DNA of 64,000 nt from Datisca glomerata (lineage: Eukaryota; Streptophyta; Magnoliopsida; Cucurbitales; Datiscaceae). Every line of letters begins with the position of its first letter. Position 1 is the first letter of the stretch. Positions 22,736 through 33,840 of this stretch are shown here, one piece after another. The position numbers and the translations under genes were made by a program. The notes beneath the pieces were generated by a model. The model did not search any database. It was not told the DNA's origin and worked only from the letters and a program-made list of their open reading frames with translations. The stretch covers positions 2,290,477 through 2,354,476 of the forward strand of contig QANY01008720.1 in the NCBI GenBank assembly GCA_003255025.1. The letters are read 5' to 3'.

Positions 22736-23130
22736 TCGTGTAGATTACACGAGCACTACATGATGATCTTATAGTTCTATCATGTTGTGTACATGAGGAC
22801 CACACGAGGATCATGTAGTGTACATGAGGACCACACGAGGATCATGTAGTGTACATGAGGAGTACACGATCATCATGTGGTGTACATGAGGAGTACACGA
22901 TCATCATGTGGTTGTCATATACATTACACGATGATTGTGTAGTCCTCGATTAGTGTAATAGATGATACACAATGCTCATGAACTACTGAAGAAATTCATG
23001 ATGCACTGCACGATGATCATGTAGTGTACACAAGGTCTACACGGGGCTCGTGTACCCTGGTTGTAGTCTACACAAGCCTCGTGTAGACCTTGTTTTACAC
23101 TACACCATCATCTTGTAGTGATCATATACG
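22422..23130. repeat. Palindromic CGTGTAG repeats, array 7 (largest)
   Basis: About 700 bases of 'acacgatgatcgtgta', 'tcatgtagtgtacatgagga' and related words, upstream of the transposase start. Sub-duplications include 'gtgtacatgaggaccacacg' twice near 22790-22850 and 'gtgtacatgaggagtacacg' twice near 22851-22905. Confidence 0.9.
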
Positions 23131-23560
23131 ATAAATGAACTTCAAACAATATTCCAGAAAGAAGAAAACAAATAAATATTCTTAGAAAGCTCATAATAAT
23201 GAAAAACTCATGAAAGTAGGAAGAAGACAAGTAAATATTTCCAGAAAGAAGAAAATAAAACTTATACTTGTTCCAGAGAGAAGAACTAGCAATCATTTGC
23301 TGTTGCAGGAAGAAGGAAGAAAATGAAGAAGAAGTTAAAAATGGAAAAATGAAGAAGGAGAATGAGGTGGGTAGAGAGGTTTTGAGTGTTAAGTGAATAG
23401 ACCATGACATTTGATTTGACAGTTTGTAAGAAGGGTAATGGGGAAAATGTGAAAAAGTGAATGAAAAGTGGATCAATAGTCAAGGTAAGTGAAAATTAAT
23501 GTAAGAGTCTATTTCTATAAAACGATTAAGATAAGGAGAAGAAATACTTTTGAGAGCAGA

Positions 23561-24430
23561 AAAGAGACAAGTGACGGGCAAAGGATTTTTTTTTTTGGAA
23601 AATGACATATATATGTCACTTTCATAGTAGTAAGTTAGAAATTGACCTAAAAGAAATTAAAGTAGATAAATGTTCCTTTTCTAGTTAATGTAGTTGCAAG
23701 TTTTTATGATTTATCCACAATACCATTATCTCATGTTTCTACTTAGTTTTTTTTAATTTGAGGATTAATATCAACAAATCAAATATTTGAAATTAATTTT
23801 GAAAATATGCAATTACCGATAATTCCTATAACTACTCATAAATTTATGGAATGTTTGAAATATGATTTTTAAGTAGATAATTAGATAAATGAACTATCTA
23901 GAAAAAATAAAATATTATTTTTAAAAGTCACATTTTAACTGTGATCTATAAATTGACATGACTAAAATTAATTTTGTGAAAAAAGAAATATCACACACTA
24001 TTTTTTTAAAAACGTATTTTAACTATTAATTTTTAATAGGTAATTTTGAGCGTGAGTACAGAATTGAAAAAAATATATTAAAGAATACGTGAAAGAAAAA
24101 CTAGGCATAAAAATTGAGAGAGAATTTGGGAAAAAATGGATTTAAAATCACAAACAAAATTTTCACTAAAATCTTTAAAATCGAGGTATATCAACAAATT
24201 TCACATTTAAATAAAATAAATTGATAATGGATAAGATAAGAGTATTTTAGATAATTAATAATTTTTCAAATTACACTAACTAAAAAATAACTATTTATGT
24301 ACTATTATATTTTTAGATTATTTTTTAATATAGTACCATAAAAATGGTATATATATTAGGATTTCTGTGTTTTTACTGGATTCTTAGACTTCTGTCCCAA
24401 TATTCTGAGAAAGAGATTCATGGCCCATTT
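23561..24430. other. Intergenic AT-rich spacer
   Basis: No gene, repeat family or RNA is recognised. It separates the MULE from the RPC7-like gene and should contain that gene's promoter, though I cannot point to a clear TATA box. Confidence 0.5.
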
Positions 24431-24439
24431 ATCCGAATT

Positions 24440-24600
24440 GTGTTTTGAAACGGCCCCTTTTTCCAAAAAACCCTTCCTCACAATATCGCGGTCCGATTTC
24501 TCCACCACAAACCTTACTCCACCCGCGAGACCACCGCCGCGAGCTCCTCTGCCGTAATCGAAAGTCCACCCATCGAGGCCACCCAGTGTCGTTATCGCCG
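24440..24600 (+). other. Probable 5' untranslated exon of the RPC7-like gene
   Basis: CG-richer leader containing 'ccaccgccgcgagctcctct', ending 'gttatcgccg' before a gtgaga donor at 24601. The matching acceptor is 'ttcttaatag' ending at 25105, directly before the start codon. The 5' limit is not defined by sequence alone. Confidence 0.55.
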
Positions 24601-25105
24601 GTGAGATCCTATCTTCTTTTTTTCCTTCTTCTCTTCTCTTTCTTCATGCGTTCCTTCTTCTCTTCAACTGGCTTTTTGGTGCCTGAAAAATCTGAGAAAG
24701 AATAGGAGCTCAGCGGACTTCTCCTCCTCGGCTGCAAGCGACTAACGATCAACCCAAGTCAATTTTGAACCCGTTACCATTTTCTTCCTCAGAATCAAAA
24801 TCTAAACCCTGGAAAGACAAAACCAATCTGTCTCTGCTTCAAATGATATGAAAGGGATTCTTCCCCATTTGGGCCCTTAAATTTCCATCATTTTATTGAT
24901 CAATTGGGTTAAACATGAAATTATTGTCTGAATTCAAATTCATTTGGACTGGTCAATAGTTTCACTTAAACGTCTTATGGTTCGATTTTCCAAAGTTAGA
25001 CATTCATCTGAGGAAGTTTCTATCTTATATGTCTCCTATATCGTAAGGTTTCATGTTAAAGAATTTGTGCTATGAATATCAATTGGCTCATAACTTTCTT
25101 AATAG

Positions 25106-28100
25106 ATGGCGTTTAGAGGGCGTGGACGTGGACGAGGGTATGGAGGAGGTGGCAGCTTTGGATTTGCCAAGCAAGAGCCTTTTGAGCTTTTTCCAGAAGT
25201 ATCACTCTATATCCCTTCTTTTAGTAAACTCACTGCAGGTTCCTTGAAATGCTACAATGGAAAGAGCAATTTTATATGTCTGTAAACTATCAAGCTGCAT
25301 CAGTACAACTCTACAACTACCAGTAAATCTCATGCATTGCTTTTCTTGTGCAGTTGCAGAGTTTACCTGACGTTAAAGGTGTTACTGAAGAACGAAGCTT
25401 AGTTATCTTGAATTCCAAGTTACTGAATTACTGGAAAGCATCTCCCTTTTATCTAGAGGAGAATATTTCAAAGCGTAAGCATTAAATATTTCAGAAGCGC
25501 TCATTTCCTTTATATTAAATCTTTTGTTAACATCAGGTTGTTGGAAGTTTTTTGAAGAACTTCTTTCTCATGTTACCTCCTTGCTTTATGCTAGACATTT
25601 CGTCAGATAAGGCGAACTTAACTGTCTACTTCTTGAATGTGACAGAGAGCCAAATAACGGACATAGAACGGTTTTCTGACAGGTCCAGGCCAAAGACCAC
25701 ACTAAAACGTGATTCTCTTGGACAAATTTTACATTTGACACGAAATAATTTTCCTCAAGAGCTGATTGAAGGTTTGCTTGCCGAACCGCCTTAAAGAGCT
25801 GATTCTCTATCTTTTTAATTCTTGCATTTTTATTAACAACCAGGAAATTTCAGGTTCAAAGGGAACGCATAGAAGTAAAAAAAGAGTTCGATGGAATCCA
25901 GAGTCAGGTTTGATGGGACAAAAAACTTTTCTTTTTTGCTTTTTAAAACACTTGTCTTTTTTGCTTTCTACAATTTGGGTTGTTCTTCTCTTGAATTATT
26001 CAAGGCATAGCTTTATGGTGTGTCCCATGTACATATATCAGTCATATTAGATGGACATGTGTTTGTTCTTAATGCTTATATTATTTTCTTATCTGAGTCA
26101 GATTATTGATACCTCAACTTTCTGTTATGATTACTCATAATAATTCATTATTGGTTTCATGGGCATTCCATATCTCTACTTACTAATAAGAATCGTCTTT
26201 TCCCTTTTTATGGATAATTTAAATTCCTTTACTGAAAATGGACTTTTGCTTTGAGTCATTTATGTACTATATCTAGATTAGGGGTTTTACAATACAATTT
26301 GGGCTGATTGCATGTGTTTTTTACTCACTCGCTCGTTGATAGTAGTATTCTTTTTTACTATGATTCTCAGGACATTCAACTATATTGAGCAACTAGCTAC
26401 CTTAACACCATTTAGCTATTGAGTGTCCTTTTTCTTATAATTTTGGGAGAATAGAAAGTCAATTGTTATAGTGCATATACGGTGGTGATTACAAGAATCC
26501 AGAATATGCTAGTTTACAATTATCAAAGAATACTCGTCAGGCCATCTTATATTCAAGAAAATTACTTTAGATGTATGTGTGCCAGATTGTTTATCTAGTA
26601 ACTGTTCCATGGTCAGGATTTTTTAGCATTATATCCCGCATGTTGTTTGATTGGGTTAATGGAAATGAGTATTAGTTTTAGCAGAAAAGAAGGTACTGCA
26701 TCTGCTCTGAACAGTTCACAAATTATCATGAGTTTTGGTTTTACTACTTAAATTAGTTGGGCACTTTGGAGGCCATCTTATCTTCAAGTAAATGTACATG
26801 ACTTGTTTTGAATTTCTTGAAGGAATGAAATGAGCATTATTCATCACTCTCTAGAGCAATATCATGGGTTGCCATTTTAACGAGATGACTCTTCATTTTT
26901 GAATTATTACTATTCCTGGTTCTTGTTGATAATTATCAAGCCAAATTGATGAAAATGCTTCTGTTATAGAGCTGCAGAAATTAGATTTGTTAGAGAAGCT
27001 TGAACAACGGCATCAGGTAAGAGACTTCGACCTTTTTCAATATTTATATCATATTATTCTATTATGCCATTAGCTAAATTTACTGATAAAAAAATGCCAT
27101 TAGCAAAATTCTTACTCTCAAGATTCCTGAGCTGATGATTCTTTACATATAAATAGGGGCAAGGTGAGAAAGATGAAAAGGAAAAGAAAGGAGAAGAGGA
27201 AGAAGAAGAGGAAGAAGAAGAGGGTAAAGATTCTGAAGAAGAATTTAGTGACGATGACTACTATCAGGTTCTGCCTAAAGTGTTTATGTTATGTGTTCAT
27301 ACTTCATGTTGGTTTCCTGTATAGTCTAAGTCTAGACATGGTCCTATATGTCCCTCCTGCTTTTAAATGAGATAATGTGGCTATTGATGTTTTTGAAGCT
27401 GGTAGTAACAATACCGACCAAAACAACGAAGCTGGTAATAACAAGTGAAAATGATGTTATGTAGGCACAATCTTAGTCGGCTAGAGAATGTATGAATAGA
27501 AAGGTGTTGATATAGTTGATCTAGGTTCTGAGACAAGACTACACCCTGCACTCTGTATGGGCTTATGTTGTTTGTGGACAGAGCGCAATAGATGGGTTTT
27601 TATGATTCTTTTCAGGACATCGATTCCTTGTGGTATTAAAGATCCTTGTTTTTTTTCTTTGGGTGTCTACCAGCAAATTTTTTAAGATCATTCCTTTGTT
27701 TTTTACTAACGCAGATTGGTTGGACTGATTAAAGTCTTGAGGAATTCAGTTTCGATTGCTTGTCCACCGAAAATTTGTTTTTGTACATTTTTCACATCAA
27801 TACAAATAATTTTTTTTGGTAAGTAAGAATTATATTAGAAAAAAGACCCCGAGATAGGGCAGATACAACCTAAGAAGCAGACTAAAAACACAAAAAAGAA
27901 GGAGGCTATTCACCCAGCTTTTCGCAAAAATCAACATGGGGAAAAGGGTGTTCACCCATTCTAAAGGAATGCTTCTAAAGTATAAGAATACTTTACAAAA
28001 AGAATTTTCTATCCCCTCAAACATCTTCTGATTCCTCTTGAATCAAATAGCCCAAAAGAGAGCGTGGATAACCATCGCCCAAAAAGGCTTGTTTATGGAT

Positions 28101-29169
28101 CCTCCATTTAAAGAAAACCAGCCCAACACAGCTAGCTTGATAGAACCGGGCGTGACCCATTTGATGGAGAGGCTGTCCACCACTTGCCCCCAAAGAACCC
28201 AAGAGAAAGGGCAATGTGGAAATAAATGCGAGTTGGTTTCAACTTCTTTCTTACATAGGATACATCTGTTAGGCATGCTAAAACCCTTCCTTTGCAAATT
28301 GTCAATCGTAAGGTTGAAATTCCAAATAGAACTCCACTAAAGGACAAAAGAAAAGCATGTTTCGGAGGAGCCTTTGTCTTCCAAATACCTCTCCAAGGAA
28401 AATGCCCCTCCCCTTCATAAAAAACAGAGATAAGCTTGAAAAAACTCTTAACCGAGAAGGAGGAATTCCCTCTTCATATCCATCTAACTGAAAGCTCAGC
28501 AAAAAAATTCTGAAGCTCTTGCACCTCTCAATCCTACACATGTCTTCTTAATGTAATATTGCAATGGATGTCCCTCTCTGAGAACATCAATACAAATAAT
28601 TATTTCTAATGAGAAAAATGATAAAGCCATACAGGGTCCTAAGTTTTGTGCAGACTATCATGCTATATATATAACTTAGTTGCTTTTTTCTGGGGCTTCT
28701 TAATGACTTCCATACTGTTGAAGTCAAATATGAGGCCAAGTGGTGAGGCATCCGCTTCTAGTGAATATATGTTTGCCCCTTTTGCTACCCAGATATTTGC
28801 ATTCTGAGTATCACAACCGAGTCTACATGGGCTTGCTCATTTTTGGTCTAAAACATCCGTCTTAAAATTATAGTTTGAATGGCTCCTCTGAGTATCAACC
28901 AAACTTACATCCAAAAGGATTTTCTGTTTCATTTTTTTTCCTTGATTTGTTTGTTTGGAGGAGAAGGTTCCAATATATGATCCTATGGCTTAACACTTCT
29001 TCTGAATCCGATATGTTTTACAGAACGAATACTTCGATGATGATGAAGATGATTACAACATGGAAGATGATGGTGAAGGTATGCCCCTATACACTGCATT
29101 TGGTATTTTTTTCATCACTTTTGATTATTAAGTTGTCTATCGAATATTGCAGATGAACCAACTTATTAG
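25106..29169 (+). CDS. DNA-directed RNA polymerase III subunit RPC7-like (POLR3G family)
   Basis: Pol III subunit of the RPC3/RPC6/RPC7 subcomplex, which acts in the nucleus in transcription initiation of tRNA and 5S genes. I join eight exons with gt..ag borders: 25106-25198, 25354-25474, 25646-25771, 25854-25907, 26970-27016, 27157-27267, 29024-29078, 29153-29169 (624 nt, 207 residues). The N-terminus is MAFRGRGRGRGYGGGGSFGF then KQEPFELFPE, the family hallmark. TEERSLVILNSKLLNYWKAS, RSRPKTTLKRDSL and HRSKKRVRWNPES follow. The end is strongly acidic (Glu run, then EEEFSDDDYY, YFDDDEDDYNMEDDGEDEP), as in the family. Length fits plant RPC7. Phases match at every junction and no stops occur, so the gene looks functional. 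The 1.76-kb seventh intron holds a LINE. Confidence 0.88.
27794..28601 (-). mobile_element. 5'-truncated LINE (non-LTR retrotransposon) in an intron
   Basis: Bounded by an 18-bp target duplication, ACATCAATACAAATAATT, at 27794-27811 and 28584-28601. A T-run just inside the left copy (27811-27817) is the poly(A) tail of a minus-strand insertion. The minus strand encodes the reverse-transcriptase zinc-binding domain found at LINE C-termini: RCILCKKEVETNSHLFPHCP (C-x2-C...H-x4-H/C pattern) and WVLWGQV. Only about 770 bases of the 3' end are present, with stops and frameshifts, as expected of a 5'-truncated dead copy. It lies antisense within the RPC7-like gene intron between 27268 and 29023. Confidence 0.93.
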
Positions 29170-29430
29170 TCTGTCTGAAGGGTGGATTGTTCTCGGGTTT
29201 TGGTTGGAGAAGTTGACTCAAGTTAATACCGCAGCTCAATCCCATGAGGATTAGCTTTTTTTTTTTTCAAAAATTTTACGAGCCAACTCAAGGACAGGCA
29301 TTTTTTTAGAGAGAGAATAAACCTCTTTGTAAATATGATTAATTTATCTAACGAATATTTATATTGTTCTTCCCTTGAAATGAATATCTAATGTTATCGT
29401 TAATGATCACTAAATGCGTGGCGAATTGGC
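29170..29430 (+). other. Probable 3' untranslated region of the RPC7-like gene
   Basis: Follows the stop codon. It carries 'agagagaataaacctctttg' (AATAAA at about 29317) as a possible poly(A) signal. Confidence 0.5.
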
Positions 29431-30306
29431 GATTTCCTTTGCTATTTAGCAGCAACGTAAATTTATAGCCAAGAAAATTGTGTACTAGGGAATGATTTCT
29501 AGCATGTAGTACTGAATTTTAATGTCCCTTTCTATAATATATATATATATATNAAATACGTTTTTGTTTGATTTATTAATTTTTTTTTATTTTATAATTT
29601 GCAATTAAGTTACATAACGAGATGTAAAAATTAGAAGGGTTTGCAATTCATAAATATTATTTATTACCTTTCTTCTTTATTTATTAATTTTTCATCTCAT
29701 AATTTGCAATTAAACTACATAAAGTAATAAACGCATGCATTTATTATGATAAAGAAGATTATAAAATGCTATACGGACAAAGAAAAAGGCCAAACGTCTT
29801 TTAGAGGAAAATAAGCCATTCATTTTTCTTTTAAACTAAACCATATATTCATTTTTTTTAAATAAAAACAATTCGTTTCACTGTTGCAATCATTAAGTCC
29901 ATTTATGATTAACTAGTCCGTGCAACGTGTTAAAAATATCAATAATAAATAATATGTATAAAATACGAATAAAACTACACATAAAAGTGTTAAATCACTT
30001 TCTGACTTGATATGTCAAATGTTAAGAATTCAATTTATTAAATGTTGATGATATATTTTGTTAATGATTTTGCGTTGTTATAGAGAGTTAATAACTTTTT
30101 TTAGTTCCTATATCAGTTTGACATGTTACTAGATATTGCAATTTGTTTGTTGATCGTATTATGAAGCTGACATCTGCTTCGGTTTCTTATTGTATTTAAT
30201 TTGATGTGATTTCTCCTGATATTTTGGTTTGGTGTTTATATTAACTCTTTTTCATTAGTTTTCTTATTGCTATTTTGTTGATGAATTTTATTCCCTCAAA
30301 AAGATA

Positions 30307-30790
30307 AAAACGATTTGAACTATTAATTTTAATATTAAGTTATCCACTTATATAATTCTTTGATGTAATTCGATCTATTTAAACTAATTTATGTCTAAAT
30401 TTTTTACAACTCATATGTTTTTATTAAGTGGAATAGTATACATGATTTTGATAGAGAGAATATCATGAGACGTATCAATTCAAAATTTCATATAATAGTA
30501 AAGGCATGTGTCAAAAATGATTTTCCCTATTAGTATCATTTATATATACTATAGACTTAAAAATTGTAAAAAAAAGATTTGAAATATTAATTTCAATATT
30601 ATTCACTTATCCAATTCTTTATAAAATCCGATCTATTTAAACTAATTTATGTCTTAATTTTTCACAACTAATATATTGTTAGTAATTGACATGATAAATG
30701 TGATTTTGGTAGAGAGAATATCAAAACACTAATCAATTTAGAATTCATGTAATAGTAAGGGTAAATTGTGTTTAAAAATATTTCTCCCTC
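30307..30790. repeat. Diverged direct duplication, about 258-bp offset
   Basis: 'gatctatttaaactaattta' occurs at 30372 and 30630. The flanks also match: 'gatttgaa(c/a)tattaatttt', 'ttttcacaacta/ttttacaactca', 'gattttg(a/g)tagagagaata' and 'aatagtaa(a/g)gg'. It is an old tandem duplication of non-coding DNA. Confidence 0.75.
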
Positions 30791-31134
30791 CTAAACTAAT
30801 AAATCTGACCAAATCATTATTTATTGTTTAGTTTAAATACACACCATCAATAGTTGGGTTTCATTTTTTAAAAAGAAATCGATAAAATCAACTATAGTGA
30901 ACTGATTTAATCGGAGAATAAAAATTATCTCAATCTTATGCGCATAATACACTTGGAGCTTACTTTAATGACATTAATAATTCTTCCTTTTTATATCCGA
31001 TTGAAGTTTATTCTATTAACTTAATTTGAATCTTCAATCACGATTAATTTGATTAAAATATATCGGGCTCGTTTGCAACTTCAATTTTATTTTGTCAAAT
31101 TCCGTTACAAATTTTAAAATTAATGGAAGAATGC

Positions 31135-31140
31135 CACGTG
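31135..31140. promoter_or_regulatory. G-box (CACGTG) upstream of the profilin gene
   Basis: CACGTG within 'gccacgtgtcaac', the extended form bound by plant bZIP/bHLH factors. The position, about 280 bases before the ATG, suits a promoter element; function is inferred only. Confidence 0.4.
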
Positions 31141-31308
31141 TCAACTTGTGAACAGTCCTGAATAAAGTTAAGTCAGACAACCTAAAAATAAAAGAGAACG
31201 TGAACAGCACTCATTTAATCATGTTGGAATGTACGGCTGAGGAACCACCATCATAACGGTCTTCCCACAATTGGGTCCCGCCAACATTCTCTTCCTCCTT
31301 TTGCCCCA

Positions 31309-31318
31309 ACTATTTATT
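31309..31318 (+). promoter_or_regulatory. Possible TATA box of the profilin gene
   Basis: 'actatttatt' lies about 105 bases before the start codon, leaving a 5' UTR of plausible length. It is a weak match to TATAAA. Confidence 0.35.
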
Positions 31319-31417
31319 TCTCATTTCTAATTTCAGTGTCACGCATTCACCCAGAGCTCTTGAAGAAGCAAATAAAGGAAATCAATACAGAAGCCAATTC
31401 AACGTTGATTTCTCAAA

Positions 31418-33547
31418 ATGTCGTGGCAAGCTTACGTCGATGACCACCTGATGTGCGAGATCGATGGTCTCCATCTGACCGCGGCTGCTATCATCGGCCA
31501 CGACGGTAGCGTTTGGGCACAGAGCTCCACTTTTCCTCAGGTTCCTGTTTCTTCTTTTTCTTCGGAGAGATCCGATGCTTTTTATTATTTGTAGAGTTGG
31601 AATAATTGATTAGATCCGTCGTTTTAATTGTTTGACGATTTTACCATTTCTATTTCGGTTTTAAACTTGGCTGTCTTCTGAATCTCTGATGCTTTTTCTG
31701 TGGTGGATTTCGTCGGATAAGATCATCACGTCTCTTGTTTTTGCAGCGTGTTAAAGTTTTATTTTTCCTAACTTTATATTCGTAAAAATGAATTTCAAGT
31801 TTTTCATCTTGACAGCAAAATAAATTTGGAAACGGGTTTTCCTTGAAGAGAAGGAAACGAAACTCATTATTATAATCAATGGAATAAGGTGCCAATGGAG
31901 TATAATGGAATTGTTGTGAATGGGATATAACATTCTTGATCTAGTTAAGTATCTGGAATTCTGCCATCAGCTTTTGAGTTTTTCTTTTCCGGTTTTTGCG
32001 TGCATGTGCCCGTGATAAGAGGAGGGAGAATTACGGTTTAGATCATCCAAATGATTTCGGGGTTGGAATCTTTTGATTGCATTGATACATTGTATTTCAT
32101 GTCTAGTGTTGTGGGTGGTCTGTCTTTCTTTTGTTAGCTTGCAAGTGAAGAATGATTTTTAGATTTTTATATACACTGTATTGCTGCAAAAATGTTGCCG
32201 TTCATGGTTGATTTAATTGAAGCGACTCTTTAATGGGGTTATGTGTTAAAGGTACTGAAAGAAAGTTTAGTATAATCAGCATATTGTACAAGAAAATGAT
32301 TTTACATAAAAATGACACGGAACTCTTGAAATTGTTATGATTAGGATGACTTTTGCCTGTAAAAGAAACAAGGGACTCTACAAATTATAGTTTGTTTGGC
32401 TTCTACTATTTATCGAAATGAGTAATGATGGTATTTCTGAAATATATTAAGGACCATGTTAGTATGATTATGTTTCAATGAAGGTCTCATGCCAGTAATG
32501 GTTCCAAATTTTAATATATAAGTATAGATTTTTTTTGCTTTGGGGAATTTCTGGAATTATTTCAGTAAATGAACATTCATAGAACCTGAATCCAAAGATT
32601 AGCTTTTGTGGTTTTACATTTTCTTCTTGGAACATAATTGATAACGATGGGTTGTGTATTATATATGGAATTTTTTTGCTGGATTTGTGCAGTTTAAGCC
32701 AGAAGAGATCTCTGCCATCATGAAAGATTTTGATGAACCCGGCTCTCTTGCCCCAACTGGGTTACACCTTGGTGGCACAAAATACATGGTCATTCAGGGA
32801 GAGTCTGGAGCTGTTATTCGTGGGAAAAAGGTTGTTTTATTGACCTATATTGCTATCTTCCATATGTCTCTGTTATTAATAACTCGTGATCTTCAGGGTT
32901 ATTTTTTATCTTTAACCTGCAAGTTCTATTAAGACCTTAAGTCATTAAGTTAGTGAAACCTGACCGTCAAAAAAAAGTTTGAAAAACCTGGAACAAGATT
33001 GTATCAGAACAATCATATTTATAATTTGCAATGGGTAAAGATGACTGTAACAGCCCAGTACGAAATACTTAACACACTTCGAGAAAGGAGGCTGAGTCTA
33101 GTTTAAAAGTTAAAACATTTTGGTGGGAAGGGTTTTTTAGTGTCAAAAGTTTTGAATCTGCAACCTGGTACCCCGGGAATGTGCTTCTGGAGAAAAGATA
33201 TATTTCTCGCAAACAAGGTCTACCAAGATAAACCTGTCCACCGAAGATGCCCTTTCACAGTTTAAAGATTATACTTTCTTGAAGCCAGTGAAAGAGCTGG
33301 AAGTGAATATAGATTTGCAGTTTTCCTCACTGGCTGCTCATTAATGTAGGTCAATTTTGAATCATTAATCTTGACAATCTTGTAATTGTGTTTTACTCCA
33401 TTCTGCTGATAGGGTTCTGGTGGAATCACTGTGAAGAAAACCGGTCAAGCTCTAATTTTTGGAGTATATGAGGAACCTTTGACTCCAGGACAATGCAACG
33501 TGATTGTTGAGAGGTTGGGAGACTACTTGATTGATCAAGGCCTTTAG
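31418..33547 (+). CDS. Profilin
   Basis: Small cytosolic protein that binds actin monomers, poly-proline and phosphoinositides. Three exons, 31418-31540, 32693-32830 and 33413-33547, all in phase 0, give 131 residues, the usual plant length. It starts [15 protein letters not shown] (plant profilins begin MSWQxYVD). Exon 2 has [17 protein letters not shown] and [18 protein letters not shown], and ends at AVIRGKK. Exon 3 has [19 protein letters not shown] and [20 protein letters not shown], with the usual DQGL end. The two intron positions are those of plant profilin genes. Conserved surface residues of the actin and PIP2 sites look unbroken. Plant profilins are pan-allergens; nothing here departs from the family. 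Confidence 0.97.
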
Positions 33548-33840
33548 ATCTCACCTCAATTACATGGTTTCTTTATTTTGATATTAATTTCGGGTTTGCG
33601 TCTTTTCCCTGCTGTGGCCGTGAAGAAGCATTGAAGTCATTGCAGAAAATTACTGTGTGCGGACTCAACAAGTTGTTATTAGAGTATTAGAAAGCCGTCT
33701 GTTTCTGCCACACCATGTTTCTATTGATTTATGTATTTATTCTGCTGCATGACAGCTCCTCCTAAGAAATGAGTTTTCAAGTGTTTGAATACTTTCTTAT
33801 TATGAAATAATGATTTTATTTCATTCATACAAGTTTTTGG
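33548..33840 (+). other. Profilin 3' untranslated region
   Basis: T-rich sequence after the stop codon, with candidate poly(A) signals such as 'tgtatttattctg' (about 33732) and 'gaaataatga' (about 33804). The exact cleavage site cannot be fixed. Confidence 0.45.

Larger units (their letters stand above)
15600..23560. mobile_element. MULE (Mutator-like element) carrying transposase and Ulp1-like genes
   Basis: An outer pair of inverted segments resemble each other: + strand 15640-15830 and the reverse complement of about 23330-23527 (for example 'actaatttttgcttaccct' against 'attaattttcacttacctt', about 70% by eye). Between them lie a MuDR-family transposase relic (minus, 19950-22371) and a Ulp1-like protease gene relic (plus, about 16340-19506), arranged tail to tail. 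MULEs with a Ulp1-like second gene are known from melon, Arabidopsis and rice. Exact ends and a 9-11 bp target duplication could not be fixed, so the outer coordinates are approximate. Confidence 0.7.
29431..31280. other. Intergenic AT-rich DNA with an assembly ambiguity
   Basis: No gene is seen. It includes an (AT)n run ending in an undetermined base at 29553, and the diverged 258-bp duplication listed separately. A G-box CACGTG lies at 31135-31140, about 280 bases upstream of the profilin start. Confidence 0.6.

Noticed and set aside
16155..23130. CRISPR-like array
   Set aside because: The repeats are degenerate, directly adjoining and without uniform spacers, and the DNA is plant nuclear; the likeness to a repeat-spacer array is superficial.
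25552..25794. An 80-codon stand-alone gene
   Set aside because: Only its second part (from 25646) is coding; the first part is intron of the RPC7-like gene, with matching splice borders and phase.
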